Below, one piece after another: positions 7,934 to 16,247 of a stretch of DNA of 21,149 nucleotides. The notes beneath the pieces are model-generated. The model was not told where the DNA came from and did no database searches. It was given only the letters and a program-made list of their open reading frames with translations. Both the position numbers and the translations under genes were made by a program. Numbering within the stretch: position 1 is the first letter of the stretch; the number at the start of each line of letters is the position of its first letter. The stretch is taken from contig CAYIYN010000017.1 of assembly GCA_964367645.1 (NCBI GenBank), forward strand, positions 1 through 21,149, read 5' to 3'. This stretch comes from RGIG4097 sp964367645. GTDB taxonomy: Bacteria > Bacillota > Clostridia > Christensenellales > CAG-917.

Positions 7934-9325
7934 ATGGCAGATAGCAAACTCACTATGGACAAACTCGTTGCGCTTTGCAAAAACCGCGGTTTTATTTTTG
8001 CCGGCAGCGAAATATACGGCGGACTTGCAAACACGTGGGATTACGGTCCGTTGGGCGTCGCGCTCAAGCAAAATATCAAAAACGCTTGGTGGAAAAAATT
8101 TATAATTGAAAACCCTTTGAACGTAGGATTGGACTGTGCCATTTTAATGAACCCGACAGTTTGGGAAGCAAGCGGACATTTGGGCGGTTTTTCAGATCCT
8201 TTGATGGACTGCAAGCACTGCAAATCACGTCACCGCGCGGACAATCTTATCGAAGATTATATGAAGCGCAAGGGCATAGAACAAAATATCGCAGGCTGGA
8301 GCAACGAACAATTTGAAGCCTATATAAGCGAAAACAAAATCCCTTGTCCGGTTTGCGGCGTATCCGATTTTACAGGCATCAGAAAATTTAATCTGATGTT
8401 CAAAACCTTCCAAGGCGTCACCGAAGACAGCACAAACACCGTGTATCTTCGTCCCGAAACCGCGCAGGGTATATTTGTAAACTTCAAAAACGTACAGCGC
8501 ACCACCAGAAAAAAAGTACCTTTCGGAATCGGTCAGATAGGCAAATCTTTCCGCAACGAAATAACTCCGGGGAATTTTATTTTCCGCGTTAGGGAATTCG
8601 AGCAGATGGAACTGGAGTTTTTCTGCAAGCCCGGCACTGACCTTGAATGGTTCAATTATTGGCGCACATTCTGCCACAAATGGCTATTAGACCTCGGCAT
8701 GAACGACGATTGCTTAAGACTTCGCGACCACGACAAGGACGAACTGTGTTTCTATTCCAAAGCCACCACCGATTTTGAATTTTTGTTTCCTTTCGGTTGG
8801 GGCGAACTTTGGGGCGTAGCAGACCGCACGGATTATGACCTAAATCAGCACATCAACAAATCCGGCAAGGATTTGAGTTATACCGACCCCGTTACAAACG
8901 AAAAATACGTTCCCTACGTCATTGAGCCGTCCCTCGGAGTTGAGCGCATGGTGCTGGCACTGCTCAGCAACGCTTATGACGAAGAAAACGTGGGCGAAGG
9001 CGACACTAGAGTCGTACTGCATCTGCATCATGCAATCGCACCTATAAAAGTCGCAGTGCTTCCTCTTCAAAAGCAACTTAACGAAAAGGCTGAGGCAATT
9101 TACAGCGACCTATCAAAGCATTTTGCATGCGAATTTGACGGCAGCGGTTCAATCGGCAAACGTTACCGTCGTCAGGACGAAATCGGAACTCCGTATTGTG
9201 TTACGGTAGACTTTGACACTCTTGAAGACGACACCGTAACGGTAAGAGAGCGTGACACCATGGCGCAAGTCAGAGTGCCTATATCGGGACTCAGAGCCTA
9301 TTTTGACGAACTGCTTGAATACTAA
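7934..9325 (+). CDS. glyS: glycyl-tRNA synthetase, single-chain (alpha2) type
   Basis: Charges tRNA-Gly with glycine in the cytoplasm. It is a class II synthetase of 463 residues, the homodimeric form rather than the GlyQ+GlyS alpha2beta2 form. Visible motifs are 'RPETAQG' at 173-179, the motif-2 signature FRNE at 206-209, a motif-3 segment 'GVERMVLALL' near 333, and a C-terminal anticodon-binding domain starting around 'PIKVAVLPLQ'. Two CxxC pairs (C93/C96 and C138/C141) flank an insertion and may bind zinc. AGAGG at 7923-7927 supports the start. It is a single-gene transcription unit with its own promoter and a terminator 50 bases downstream. No T-box leader is present, because the leader would be only about 20 bases long. 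Confidence 0.97.
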   Translation: MADSKLTMDKLVALCKNRGFIFAGSEIYGGLANTWDYGPLGVALKQNIKNAWWKKFIIENPLNVGLDCAILMNPTVWEASGHLGGFSDPLMDCKHCKSRHRADNLIEDYMKRKGIEQNIAGWSNEQFEAYISENKIPCPVCGVSDFTGIRKFNLMFKTFQGVTEDSTNTVYLRPETAQGIFVNFKNVQRTTRKKVPFGIGQIGKSFRNEITPGNFIFRVREFEQMELEFFCKPGTDLEWFNYWRTFCHKWLLDLGMNDDCLRLRDHDKDELCFYSKATTDFEFLFPFGWGELWGVADRTDYDLNQHINKSGKDLSYTDPVTNEKYVPYVIEPSLGVERMVLALLSNAYDEENVGEGDTRVVLHLHHAIAPIKVAVLPLQKQLNEKAEAIYSDLSKHFACEFDGSGSIGKRYRRQDEIGTPYCVTVDFDTLEDDTVTVRERDTMAQVRVPISGLRAYFDELLEY

Positions 9326-9376
9326 TCCGCGATGATTCACTTGTTTGCTCAAAAACAAGAAGAAAAGCAAATTTAT

Positions 9377-9405
9377 AAAGCCCCGCAAACGCGGGGCTTT
9401 TTTTT
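9377..9405 (+). terminator. rho-independent terminator of glyS
   Basis: A 10-bp stem (AAAGCCCCGC at 9377-9386 with GCGGGGCTTT at 9391-9400), a four-base AAAC loop, and T residues to 9405. On the opposite strand it lies just past the stop of the 9424 gene and could also stop that transcript, with a weaker T run. Confidence 0.93.
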
Positions 9406-9423
9406 CAGCAGTAGTTCTTTGTG

Positions 9424-9624
9424 TTACTTGCAGCCGCCAAAGCCACCGCCGCCGCCGCAGCAGCAACAAAGGATGAGCAGCAAGGGAATGATGTCGCAGA
9501 TATCGCAGCCACCGCCGCATCCGCCGCCGCCACCGCCACAGCAACAAAGAAGAAGTAAAATTAGCCAGATGCAATCGCAACCACAGCCGCAGTTTGCTCC
9601 ACCGTTTGCAAAAAAGCCGTTCAT
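9424..9624 (-). CDS. small Cys/Gly-rich hydrophobic protein
   Basis: A 66-residue protein with 15 Cys and 21 Gly. It has two hydrophobic stretches, IWLILLLL (19-26) and IIPLLLIL (45-52), each flanked by Cys clusters (C27-29 and C53-56) and poly-Gly (30-35 and 57-61). The halves look like an internal duplication. The gene is supported by a perfect AAGGAGG nine bases before the ATG (forward strand 9634-9640 region). The make-up resembles short clostridial proteins that databases label 'chorion class high-cysteine HCB protein 13', and loosely the small sporulation proteins of the YjcZ type. Both are recollections of composition, not alignments. Spore-coat or envelope function is possible but unproven. 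No convincing housekeeping promoter was found upstream, so an alternative sigma factor may be used. Confidence 0.75.
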   Translation of the reverse strand: MNGFFANGGANCGCGCDCIWLILLLLCCCGGGGGGCGGGCDICDIIPLLLILCCCCGGGGGFGGCK

Positions 9625-9725
9625 TATGTATGACCTCCTTATATATTAGGATTTCTCCTACTGTACCATACGCATTCGTCCAATTTTGTGTTCATTGAAA
9701 AGCAATTCAGACAATATATTTTGGA

Positions 9726-10190
9726 GTGGACTACATCAAGAAACTAATAGGACTGGTAGCCGGTGTATTCTGCGTGCTAGTCGTTGCTTGGCTGTGCTCT
9801 TATTGCTTAAAAATAGACTTTAAGTGGTATTTGGCATTGAATAAACCGCAGATTTTGCCAACAGGAGGTTATTTTACATTCCTTGTTGCAGTCACCTATA
9901 CGTTTGTCGTCGGTGTCATAGCACGGCTCGTAACAGGCAAACACATATTTCCGTCTATGATATTTTTGGCATTCACGGGGCTTTTTTCGGTATTATTTAT
10001 TTATGCTTTTTTCTCTCTCAAAAATATTTATCTCGCCTTTGTGTTTTCAATACTGCTTTTAGCGTTTTCGCTTGTCGTACAAATAAGGTTTTTTATAAAG
10101 GAATTCAGAATTGCCCTTTATTATCTTCCTGCGTTTCTGTTTAACGTTTTTTGCTTCTTCATATCTGCGTATATCGCATTCAAAAACTGA
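9726..10190 (+). CDS. TspO/MBR-like membrane protein (divergent)
   Basis: A 154-residue protein with about five membrane segments, the size and topology of bacterial TspO. The family feature seen is 'WYLALNKPQILPTGGYF' (34-50), matching the conserved W..L.KP...P region at the end of helix 1. The last helix 'ALYYLPAFLFNVFCFF' resembles the L.PYL.W..FA segment. TspO proteins bind tetrapyrroles and affect porphyrin or stress responses; that role is transferred from the family. The start is a GTG, because the reading frame is open only back to 9699 and contains no ATG. No good ribosome binding site precedes it, so the start is uncertain. The gene stands alone between the divergent Cys/Gly gene and coaX. 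Confidence 0.65.
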   Translation: MDYIKKLIGLVAGVFCVLVVAWLCSYCLKIDFKWYLALNKPQILPTGGYFTFLVAVTYTFVVGVIARLVTGKHIFPSMIFLAFTGLFSVLFIYAFFSLKNIYLAFVFSILLLAFSLVVQIRFFIKEFRIALYYLPAFLFNVFCFFISAYIAFKN

Positions 10191-10386
10191 TTTCAAGGAA
10201 TTTAACCGTACAATCGACTTGTTTTTTGACGATAGCTTGTCAAAAAAAGATTATAAAAATCTTATTGACAAATGCGCGGGATTATAAAAACAAAATAACG
10301 CTTTGTTTGTAAGGCAAAATATCGATTTTTAGCCATAAAGGATTTTTGAAACATGTCGGCAAGGTGTTTGCCAGAGCAAAATGTTC

Positions 10387-10415
10387 TTGATAATGTGCGC
10401 GGTATTTGGTATAAT
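10387..10415 (+). promoter_or_regulatory. predicted promoter of coaX
   Basis: TTGATA (10387-10392), 17 bp, and a perfect TATAAT (10410-10415). The expected start of transcription is about 10422, a short leader before AGGCGG (10433-10438) and the ATG at 10445. Confidence 0.88.
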
Positions 10416-10444
10416 AAACAATAATATATTTTAGGCGGTTTACA

Positions 10445-11227
10445 ATGATACTCACGATGGATATCGGAAACACGAATATAAAGGTAGGCTTGTTCAAGTG
10501 TGACAATTTGGTGTCATCTTGGAGGGTATCAACCGAGTCAAGGCGCACGGGTGACGAATACGGAATGGTGATTTATGACCTTTTAAGCCAAGTCGAATGC
10601 AATTTTTCAAACATTGAAGGCGTGGTTATCTCATCGGTTGCCCCTGCTCTCAATTATACGATTGAACATATGTGCGAATATTATATGGGCAAGCGTCCGC
10701 TTATTGTTGACAGCAGTGTCGAAACGGGCTTGAAAATAGAATATGACAATCCTTCGGATTTAGGCTCAGACAGACTTGTCGGCGCGGCTGCGGCGTATCG
10801 TCTTTACGGCGGTCCGGTTATTGTGGTGGATTTTGGCTCTGCAACGACCTTTAACCTTGTCAGCAAAGAGGGAAGTTTCTTGGGCGGTGCGATTTCGCCT
10901 GGTATTAAAACATCGGCGGAAAGCCTTGTAAATACTGCCGCAAAACTGCCAAGGATTGAACTTAGCAAACCTGCAAGCATTGTTGGCAAAGGCACAAGAA
11001 GGTGCATGCAGGCAGGTATCATTTATGGCTATACGGGGCTAGTGAAATATATGCTCGACAAGTATAAACAACTGCCGCAGATGAAAGATGCCAAGGTTGT
11101 TGCAACCGGCGGACTGAGCGAATTGGTTGAAAATGTGGAACCCAATTTGATGGACGTCATCGACCGTGCTTTGGCACTTAAAGGTTTGAATTATATATAC
11201 AAATTGAACGAGTCAAAGCAAAAATAA
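10445..11227 (+). CDS. coaX: type III pantothenate kinase
   Basis: Phosphorylates pantothenate with ATP, the first step of coenzyme A synthesis. The 260-residue length is normal. Family motifs are all present: DIGNTN (6-11) for phosphate binding, 'GSDRLVGA' (107-114) with the substrate-binding Asp-Arg pair, 'DFGSATTFN' (129-137), where Ser replaces the commoner Thr, and 'GGAISPG' (147-153). These define the CoaX type, distinct from CoaA. It is transcribed from its own promoter. The 162-base gap before hom contains a separate promoter, so it is probably monocistronic. Confidence 0.96.
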   Translation: MILTMDIGNTNIKVGLFKCDNLVSSWRVSTESRRTGDEYGMVIYDLLSQVECNFSNIEGVVISSVAPALNYTIEHMCEYYMGKRPLIVDSSVETGLKIEYDNPSDLGSDRLVGAAAAYRLYGGPVIVVDFGSATTFNLVSKEGSFLGGAISPGIKTSAESLVNTAAKLPRIELSKPASIVGKGTRRCMQAGIIYGYTGLVKYMLDKYKQLPQMKDAKVVATGGLSELVENVEPNLMDVIDRALALKGLNYIYKLNESKQK

Positions 11228-11272
11228 AAATTCAGAGCGCAAATAACGATTGAAAAAAATCCATACGGAAAA

Positions 11273-11300
11273 TTGAGCCTTATGTCATAAGTCTTAAAAT
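11273..11300 (+). promoter_or_regulatory. predicted promoter of hom-malQ-PPTase-acp
   Basis: TTGAGC (11273-11278), 16 bp, and TAAAAT (11295-11300). A short perfect inverted repeat GTCTTA-AAA-TAAGAC (11291-11305) covers the -10 and could be an operator. Moderate match only. Confidence 0.5.
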
Positions 11301-11389
11301 AAGACAAAGTGCATAGGCAGATATAAATTGCAAATGAAAATGATGCGGATTTCCGCTTATCGGAACACCGCAAATACTGGGAGAAAGAA

Positions 11390-12667
11390 ATGAAGAAAAT
11401 TGGCGTAGCATTGTTAGGACTCGGTACAGTCGGAGGCGGTACATATGAAATTTTGACCTCAAAACACGACTATATCGCTGAAAACGACGGTATTGATATC
11501 GAAGTCAAATGCGTTCTTGAAAGAAATATGGAACGCTGCAAACAACTCGGTGTCAATCCCGACATAGTCAAAACCGACATAAAAGCCGTGACCGAAAACC
11601 CTGAAATTCAGATTGTTGCGGAATTTTTTGGCGGAATCGAACCGGCAAAATCCTTTTTGATTGCTGCTCTTGAAGCAGGCAAAAGCGTGGTTACAGCCAA
11701 TAAAGAAATGTTTTCAAAGAGTTGGGTTGAATTGGAAGCCGCGGCAAAGCGAGGCGGCGGAGGTTTGTATTTTGAGGCATCGTGCGTCGGAGGCGTCCCG
11801 ATTATAAGAACTCTCACCGACAGCATGCAGGGCAACAACATTCTATCATTAAAAGGCATAGTGAACGGCACGACAAACTACATTCTTTCGCGTATGAGTG
11901 ATGAGGGCGTTGATTATGACACTTGTCTAAAAGCGGCGCAGGATTTAGGCTACGCCGAGGCAAATCCGGCAGCAGACGTGGACGGGTTCGATGCTATGTA
12001 CAAAAACAGCATTTTGTCGTCACTGGCATATAAGCGCAGAGTCCCGATTGAAAAGATATACCGCGAAGGCATCTCGGACATAAAAGTTGCCGATATACGC
12101 TACGGCAAGGAACTGGGCTACACTCTAAAACTTCTCGCCATATCAAAAAATCGTGGCGGAAAAATCGAAGCAAGGGTGCACCCCGTATTTTTGCCCAACG
12201 AACACCCGCTGTCATCTGTTAAAGGCTCGTTTAACGCTGTGTTCATAAACGGTGATAACGTGGACGACATTATGCTTTACGGACGTGGCGCAGGCGCACT
12301 GCCGACAGGAAGCGCAATCGTCAGCGATATCGTGTTCGCGGCAGGAAAAGACGCTCCCAGAATGTATCCTTGGGAAACCGACGCCGAAGTTTGCGATGCC
12401 GATTTTGCAAGCGATTTCAATTCCGCTTACTATATCCGCCTTGCCGTTTCGGACGAAGAGGGCACGCTTAGCAAAGTGACGGGAGCATTTGGAAAGAACA
12501 ATATATCGCTTGCAACCGTATTGCAGAAAAAAGCCGTCGGCACCAAAGCCGAAATTATATTCATCACACACGAAACCAAAGAAAGCATAATAAAAAGAGC
12601 ACTGAGCGAAATCGAAAGTCTTTCCGGCGTTGACAAAGTCGTTGCTCTCATAAGAGTAGAAGAATAA
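11390..12667 (+). CDS. hom: homoserine dehydrogenase
   Basis: Reduces aspartate semialdehyde to homoserine, the entry to threonine and methionine. It uses the product of Asd encoded at 2096-3109. The 425 residues include an N-terminal nucleotide fold with 'GLGTVGGG' (10-17), TANK at 102-105, the dimer/catalytic region 'NGTTNYILS' (159-167), and the catalytic segment 'ADVDGFDAMYK' ending at K205. Residues 347-425 form an ACT domain, as in the monofunctional Gram-positive type where threonine feedback acts. The start has GGGAG upstream with normal spacing. The stop shares one base with the malQ start (TAATG). Confidence 0.96.
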   Translation: MKKIGVALLGLGTVGGGTYEILTSKHDYIAENDGIDIEVKCVLERNMERCKQLGVNPDIVKTDIKAVTENPEIQIVAEFFGGIEPAKSFLIAALEAGKSVVTANKEMFSKSWVELEAAAKRGGGGLYFEASCVGGVPIIRTLTDSMQGNNILSLKGIVNGTTNYILSRMSDEGVDYDTCLKAAQDLGYAEANPAADVDGFDAMYKNSILSSLAYKRRVPIEKIYREGISDIKVADIRYGKELGYTLKLLAISKNRGGKIEARVHPVFLPNEHPLSSVKGSFNAVFINGDNVDDIMLYGRGAGALPTGSAIVSDIVFAAGKDAPRMYPWETDAEVCDADFASDFNSAYYIRLAVSDEEGTLSKVTGAFGKNNISLATVLQKKAVGTKAEIIFITHETKESIIKRALSEIESLSGVDKVVALIRVEE

Positions 12668-14220
12668 TGCAAAACGATAAAACCGAAATCCAAAAACTCA
12701 AGTTTGCCAGGTCGGCAGGTATGCTTATAAGCGTATCGTCGTTTCCTTCTCCTTTTGGGATAGGGTGTTTTACTTCCGACGTCGACTTGTTTATTGATAT
12801 GGCTGTAGACATGGGTTTCAGGTGGTGGCAGTTGCTTCCCATCACATCGATTGGTTGCGGCAATTCGCCCTATTCGGGTTTATCGTCTTATGCAGGCAAT
12901 TATCTATATATAAGTCCTGCCGAGCTGTACAACAAAGGTTTAATTACCGAAAGCGAACTGCAAAGTGCGCGCTATAATGGTGAACCGTATTTGGTGGACT
13001 ATGACTTTGCAAAGCAAAACGTTTTGCGCCTGCTCCGGCTTGCATTTTCTCGCATTGACAACGGGATGTGCAAAAAAATTGAGCGTTTTAGAGAAACGGA
13101 GAGTTATTGGCTTGACGATTACGCCTTATTTATGGCACTAAGCCGTGACCGCGGCACTAAGTGGTGGGAGTGGGAGTCCGGACTTGCTGACCGTGACGCC
13201 GAGGCTCTAAATGACGCACGTCAACGCTATAAGGACGAAATAGATTTTTATGTTTTTGAACAATACGAATTTTATTCGGAATGGTTCACCATCAAAAAAC
13301 GTGCAAATGAACGCGGAATTCACATAATCGGTGATCTTCCGTTTTACGTCGTTGCCGATTCTGTTGACGTATGGGCAAATTCTGATGATTTTTTGCTGGA
13401 CGAAAATCACCGTCAGACATCAGTCGCAGGAGTACCGCCGGACGGTTTTTCTTCAACGGGTCAGGTGTGGGGCAACTGCCTTTATGATTTTGAACATATG
13501 AAAAAGGACGATTACAAGTGGTGGCGCGCACGAGTTAGCCATTGCCTAAAATTGTACGACGCTCTGCGCCTCGACCACTTTCGCGCTTTCCACAGTTATT
13601 TTTCCATTCCTGCAGGCGATGGGGACGCATCACGCGGTGAGTGGGTAAAAGGCCCCGGCTGTGAAATCCCAAATTGGTTTTATTTGGACAATCCCAATTC
13701 GTTATTGATCGCAGAGGACTTGGGTGATATAGACAGAGATTGCCGCGACTTTATAAAATCCACAAATATTCCCACTATGAGAGTGTTCCAGTTTGGATTT
13801 GACGGCACGGACAGCGAACACTTGCCTCACTATTATGAGAGCGATAACGTCGCCTACACCGGCACTCACGACAACAATACCACTCTGGGTTGGCTGTTTG
13901 ACCTAAATCAGCACGCACGCGATTACGCCCTCAAATATTGCGGATACGAAGGAAATGCTTGGGCGGCAGGCGGGCCTTCTTGCGCGTCGGTAAAGGCGAT
14001 AATTAAAAAGGTTATATCTTCATCTGCCGTTTTGGCAATCATACCCGTTCAGGATATGCTTGGCTACGGCGTTGACACGAGAATGAACGTACCCGGCGTC
14101 GCACAGGGCAACTGGCGATTCCGTCTGCCATTTGAATCCATGATGACCGCTGACCGTGACTTCTTTTTGGACATAAACAACACCTACGGCAGGAACCGTG
14201 AAGGGATTGAAAAGGTATGA
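12667..14220 (+). CDS. malQ: 4-alpha-glucanotransferase (amylomaltase, GH77)
   Basis: Transfers alpha-1,4-glucan segments between maltodextrins, releasing glucose, in cytoplasmic glycogen or maltodextrin metabolism. It has 517 residues, typical of bacterial MalQ. The GH77 active site is visible: nucleophile D303 in 'RLDHFRAF', acid/base E350 in 'IAEDLG', and stabilising D402 in 'GTHDNNT'. 'SPYSGLSSYAGN' near 67-78 is the substrate-binding entry of the family. Translation is coupled to hom (TAATG) and to the phosphopantetheinyl transferase (ATGA). The amino acid and ACP-related neighbours are not an obvious metabolic match for this enzyme. Confidence 0.95.
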   Translation: MQNDKTEIQKLKFARSAGMLISVSSFPSPFGIGCFTSDVDLFIDMAVDMGFRWWQLLPITSIGCGNSPYSGLSSYAGNYLYISPAELYNKGLITESELQSARYNGEPYLVDYDFAKQNVLRLLRLAFSRIDNGMCKKIERFRETESYWLDDYALFMALSRDRGTKWWEWESGLADRDAEALNDARQRYKDEIDFYVFEQYEFYSEWFTIKKRANERGIHIIGDLPFYVVADSVDVWANSDDFLLDENHRQTSVAGVPPDGFSSTGQVWGNCLYDFEHMKKDDYKWWRARVSHCLKLYDALRLDHFRAFHSYFSIPAGDGDASRGEWVKGPGCEIPNWFYLDNPNSLLIAEDLGDIDRDCRDFIKSTNIPTMRVFQFGFDGTDSEHLPHYYESDNVAYTGTHDNNTTLGWLFDLNQHARDYALKYCGYEGNAWAAGGPSCASVKAIIKKVISSSAVLAIIPVQDMLGYGVDTRMNVPGVAQGNWRFRLPFESMMTADRDFFLDINNTYGRNREGIEKV

Positions 14221-14720
14221 TGCTGTTTTTTGTCCGCGGAAAAGTGGACAGCGACACGCTGATAAAGTATTGCTACTCGCAATACCGAAATCTTTTGTCG
14301 TCGTTTGTATCTGACCTGCCCAAAAGCGTCAATGTGGTGCGTTTGGTAAGGGACAAACCGCGCCTTGACTGCGAATGGGTATATTTCAATCTTTCGCATT
14401 CTCACGGCGTAACAATGCTTGGGATTTCGGACAGCGAAATCGGTGTGGATATAGAAAAAATCCGTCCTGTTAATTTGGAAAAATTTTATTTTGTCGGCGC
14501 CGACACGGAAGAAGAGTTTTTTGAAAAATGGACGGAAAGAGAAAGTTATTTTAAGTACACGGGGCGCGGACTGTCCGGCATTAAAATGGAAATACCGCCG
14601 AGCGCGCATTTTGAACATTTTGAGCCATACGAGGGCTACCACGCTTGCGTATGCGCGGAACCGCAAAACGTCATTGCCTACGAACTTAGTCCGGAGGCTT
14701 TGACAAGTGAGAATGAATAA
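14217..14720 (+). CDS. 4'-phosphopantetheinyl transferase (short Sfp-like)
   Basis: Moves the phosphopantetheine arm of coenzyme A onto a serine of an acyl or peptidyl carrier protein. At 167 residues it is shorter than Sfp (about 220). The key motifs are present: 'KPRLD' (47-51) and 'FNLSHSHG' (57-64), magnesium-binding D78/E80 in 'GVDIE', and 'WTERESYFK' (105-113), the WxxKExxxK equivalent with Arg for the first Lys. The start overlaps malQ by 4 bases, and AAAGG lies just before it; a second ATG follows at once. The next gene is an acyl carrier protein, the likely substrate. It could activate that ACP only, or serve the whole cell if no AcpS exists elsewhere. Confidence 0.88.
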   Translation: MMLFFVRGKVDSDTLIKYCYSQYRNLLSSFVSDLPKSVNVVRLVRDKPRLDCEWVYFNLSHSHGVTMLGISDSEIGVDIEKIRPVNLEKFYFVGADTEEEFFEKWTERESYFKYTGRGLSGIKMEIPPSAHFEHFEPYEGYHACVCAEPQNVIAYELSPEALTSENE

Positions 14721-14768
14721 AAGATTTCCTTATAAGAGGATTAAAAATAAATTAAAGAGGATATAACA

Positions 14769-14999
14769 ATGATTTTGGAAGAACTCAGAACCATAATAGC
14801 AGATCAAACCGGCTTAAGCCCCGATGAAATTAAGCCCGAAAGCAACATCATAAAAGATTTAGGCTGTGACAGTCTTGACATTGTCGAAATGCTTATGACG
14901 GTTGAAGAAAAATACAACATCACGGTGGACGACAGTGAAGTGGCCGATATGGCAACAATCGCAGATGTGGTGCGCTTTATAGAAGCAAAAATTGCCTAA
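14769..14999 (+). CDS. acpP: acyl carrier protein
   Basis: Carries acyl intermediates on a phosphopantetheine arm. The 76-residue length and acidic composition are typical. The modified serine is S35 in 'GCDSLDIVEM', the classic DSL motif, with a Leu and acidic helix II after it. The ribosome binding site AAGAGGAT (14755-14762) has a second identical copy at 14734-14741. It lies 48 bases after the phosphopantetheinyl transferase and ends the operon before the terminator. No fab genes are adjacent, so it may be the housekeeping fatty-acid ACP or a dedicated one; the sequence does not decide. The gene symbol follows family resemblance. Confidence 0.93.
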   Translation: MILEELRTIIADQTGLSPDEIKPESNIIKDLGCDSLDIVEMLMTVEEKYNITVDDSEVADMATIADVVRFIEAKIA

Positions 15000-15117
15000 G
15001 AAAACGAAAAGCGACACGCAAAGCGAGCGCTAAAATCAAACGGCAAAATTCGTAAAGCGATATCGAACAGCAAAATATTTTTGCTAAAATTTTAAACAAA
15101 GATATTCAATAAAAATG

Positions 15118-15154
15118 AAAACGGCGGTGAGCGAAAACACTTACCGCCGTTTTT
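15118..15154. terminator. bidirectional rho-independent terminator between acpP and leuB
   Basis: A stem of 11 bp (15121-15131 with 15140-15150, one G-U pair) around an 8-base loop, with T runs on both strands (15150-15154 on plus; TTTTCATTTTT on minus). It serves the converging hom-acp and ilvB-leuB operons. Confidence 0.92.
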
Positions 15155-15191
15155 ATTTCATTAAAAGACACATTTTAAAGACGTGAAAAAC

Positions 15192-16247
15192 TTACAGCCT
15201 GTCAATAATTGCTTGAGCAAATTCCGTGGTGGAAAGATTTCCTTTTAAATCCGCTGTGCCAAGCCCGTCTTCAAAGGTGCGCAAAACTGCGTTTTCGACT
15301 TGTGCCGCTTCTTTGTTCATTTCAAATGAAAGGCGTAACATCATTGCTGCCGAGAGTATTGTCCCCGTCGGGTTTGCAGTGTTAAGACCCGCTAGTAGCG
15401 GCGCGGAGCCGTGTATTGCTTCGTACAATCCTTGAGTCGTCGAACCGAGCGATGCCGAAGGTATTATGCCTATGCTTCCAATGAGTGCCGCCGAAAGGTC
15501 GGAAAGTATATCTCCAAACAAGTTTGATGTCACAATTACGTCAAACTGAGATGGGTTTAAAACCAACTGCATTGCGGCGTTATCGACGTACATCATCTCA
15601 ACCGAAACGGTGGGATAATCTTCGTTTATCTCCATAACGACTTTGCGCCAAAGCGTAGAGGAAGCAAGTACGTTTGCTTTGTCCACTAGGCACAACTTGC
15701 GTCTGCGTTTAAGAGCCAGTTCATATGCGACTCTTGCCACGCGTTCAATCTCTATTTCGCTGTAACATTCAGTATCAAAGGCTTCTCTGCCGAATTTTTG
15801 GTTTTTTCTAAAACCGCGCTCACCGAAATATATGCCACCCGTGAGTTCTCTGACAATAATCAGGTCTATGCCTTTAATTGTTATCTCACCTTTAAGGGCT
15901 GAGTATTTTGTTAAAGACGGATAGAGTTTGGCAGGCCTAAGATTGGCATAAAGACCCAACGCTTTTCTCAGCCCAAGCAGAGCGGATTCCGGACGTAAGG
16001 TGCAGTGATCCCATTTGGGACCGCCGACGGCTCCCAGCAAAACCGCATCCGATGCCTTTGCAATTTTCAACGTTTCTTCGGGGAGGGGAGTGCAAAAACG
16101 GTCAATCGCCTCGCCGCCTATCGGCGCGTCAACAAAATTGAATTCACAGCCGTTCATTTCGCCGACTGCGTTGAGTACACATTTGGCGGCGTTTATTACT
16201 TCCGGTCCGATACCGTCGCCTAAAAGGGTGCATATGTTCTTTTTCAT
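15192..16247 (-). CDS. leuB: 3-isopropylmalate dehydrogenase
   Basis: Oxidatively decarboxylates 3-isopropylmalate in leucine synthesis, using NAD and a divalent metal. The start at 16247 ('MKKNICTLLGDG') has GGAGG ten bases upstream; a longer frame up to 16328 only reads through the leuD remnant in another frame. The protein has 351 residues, normal for LeuB. Visible features are 'GDGIGPEV' (10-17), R94, R104 and R133 for substrate, Y140 in 'GGIYFGERG', K190 in 'VDKANVL', and the metal ligands D222, D246 and D250. The start overlaps the stop of the leuD stump by four bases, the ancestral leuD-leuB junction. All key residues are intact, so the enzyme should be active. Confidence 0.96.
   Translation of the reverse strand: MKKNICTLLGDGIGPEVINAAKCVLNAVGEMNGCEFNFVDAPIGGEAIDRFCTPLPEETLKIAKASDAVLLGAVGGPKWDHCTLRPESALLGLRKALGLYANLRPAKLYPSLTKYSALKGEITIKGIDLIIVRELTGGIYFGERGFRKNQKFGREAFDTECYSEIEIERVARVAYELALKRRRKLCLVDKANVLASSTLWRKVVMEINEDYPTVSVEMMYVDNAAMQLVLNPSQFDVIVTSNLFGDILSDLSAALIGSIGIIPSASLGSTTQGLYEAIHGSAPLLAGLNTANPTGTILSAAMMLRLSFEMNKEAAQVENAVLRTFEDGLGTADLKGNLSTTEFAQAIIDRL

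Noticed and set aside
9332..9649. Plus-strand open frame rich in Pro/Gln opposite the Cys/Gly gene
   Set aside because: It runs through the glyS terminator, has no ribosome binding site, and its Pro/Gln runs are simply the antisense of Gly/Cys codons in a gene with a perfect ribosome binding site.
11362..11371. GGAACACCGC before hom, resembling the T-box antiterminator motif
   Set aside because: The full T-box consensus (AGGGTGGNACCGCG) is absent, there is no specifier stem and no terminator, and the leader is too short.
14700..14735. TTGACA at the end of the phosphopantetheinyl transferase gene as a promoter for acpP
   Set aside because: No acceptable -10 hexamer is found at 16-18 bp spacing; acpP is adequately explained by read-through from the hom operon.
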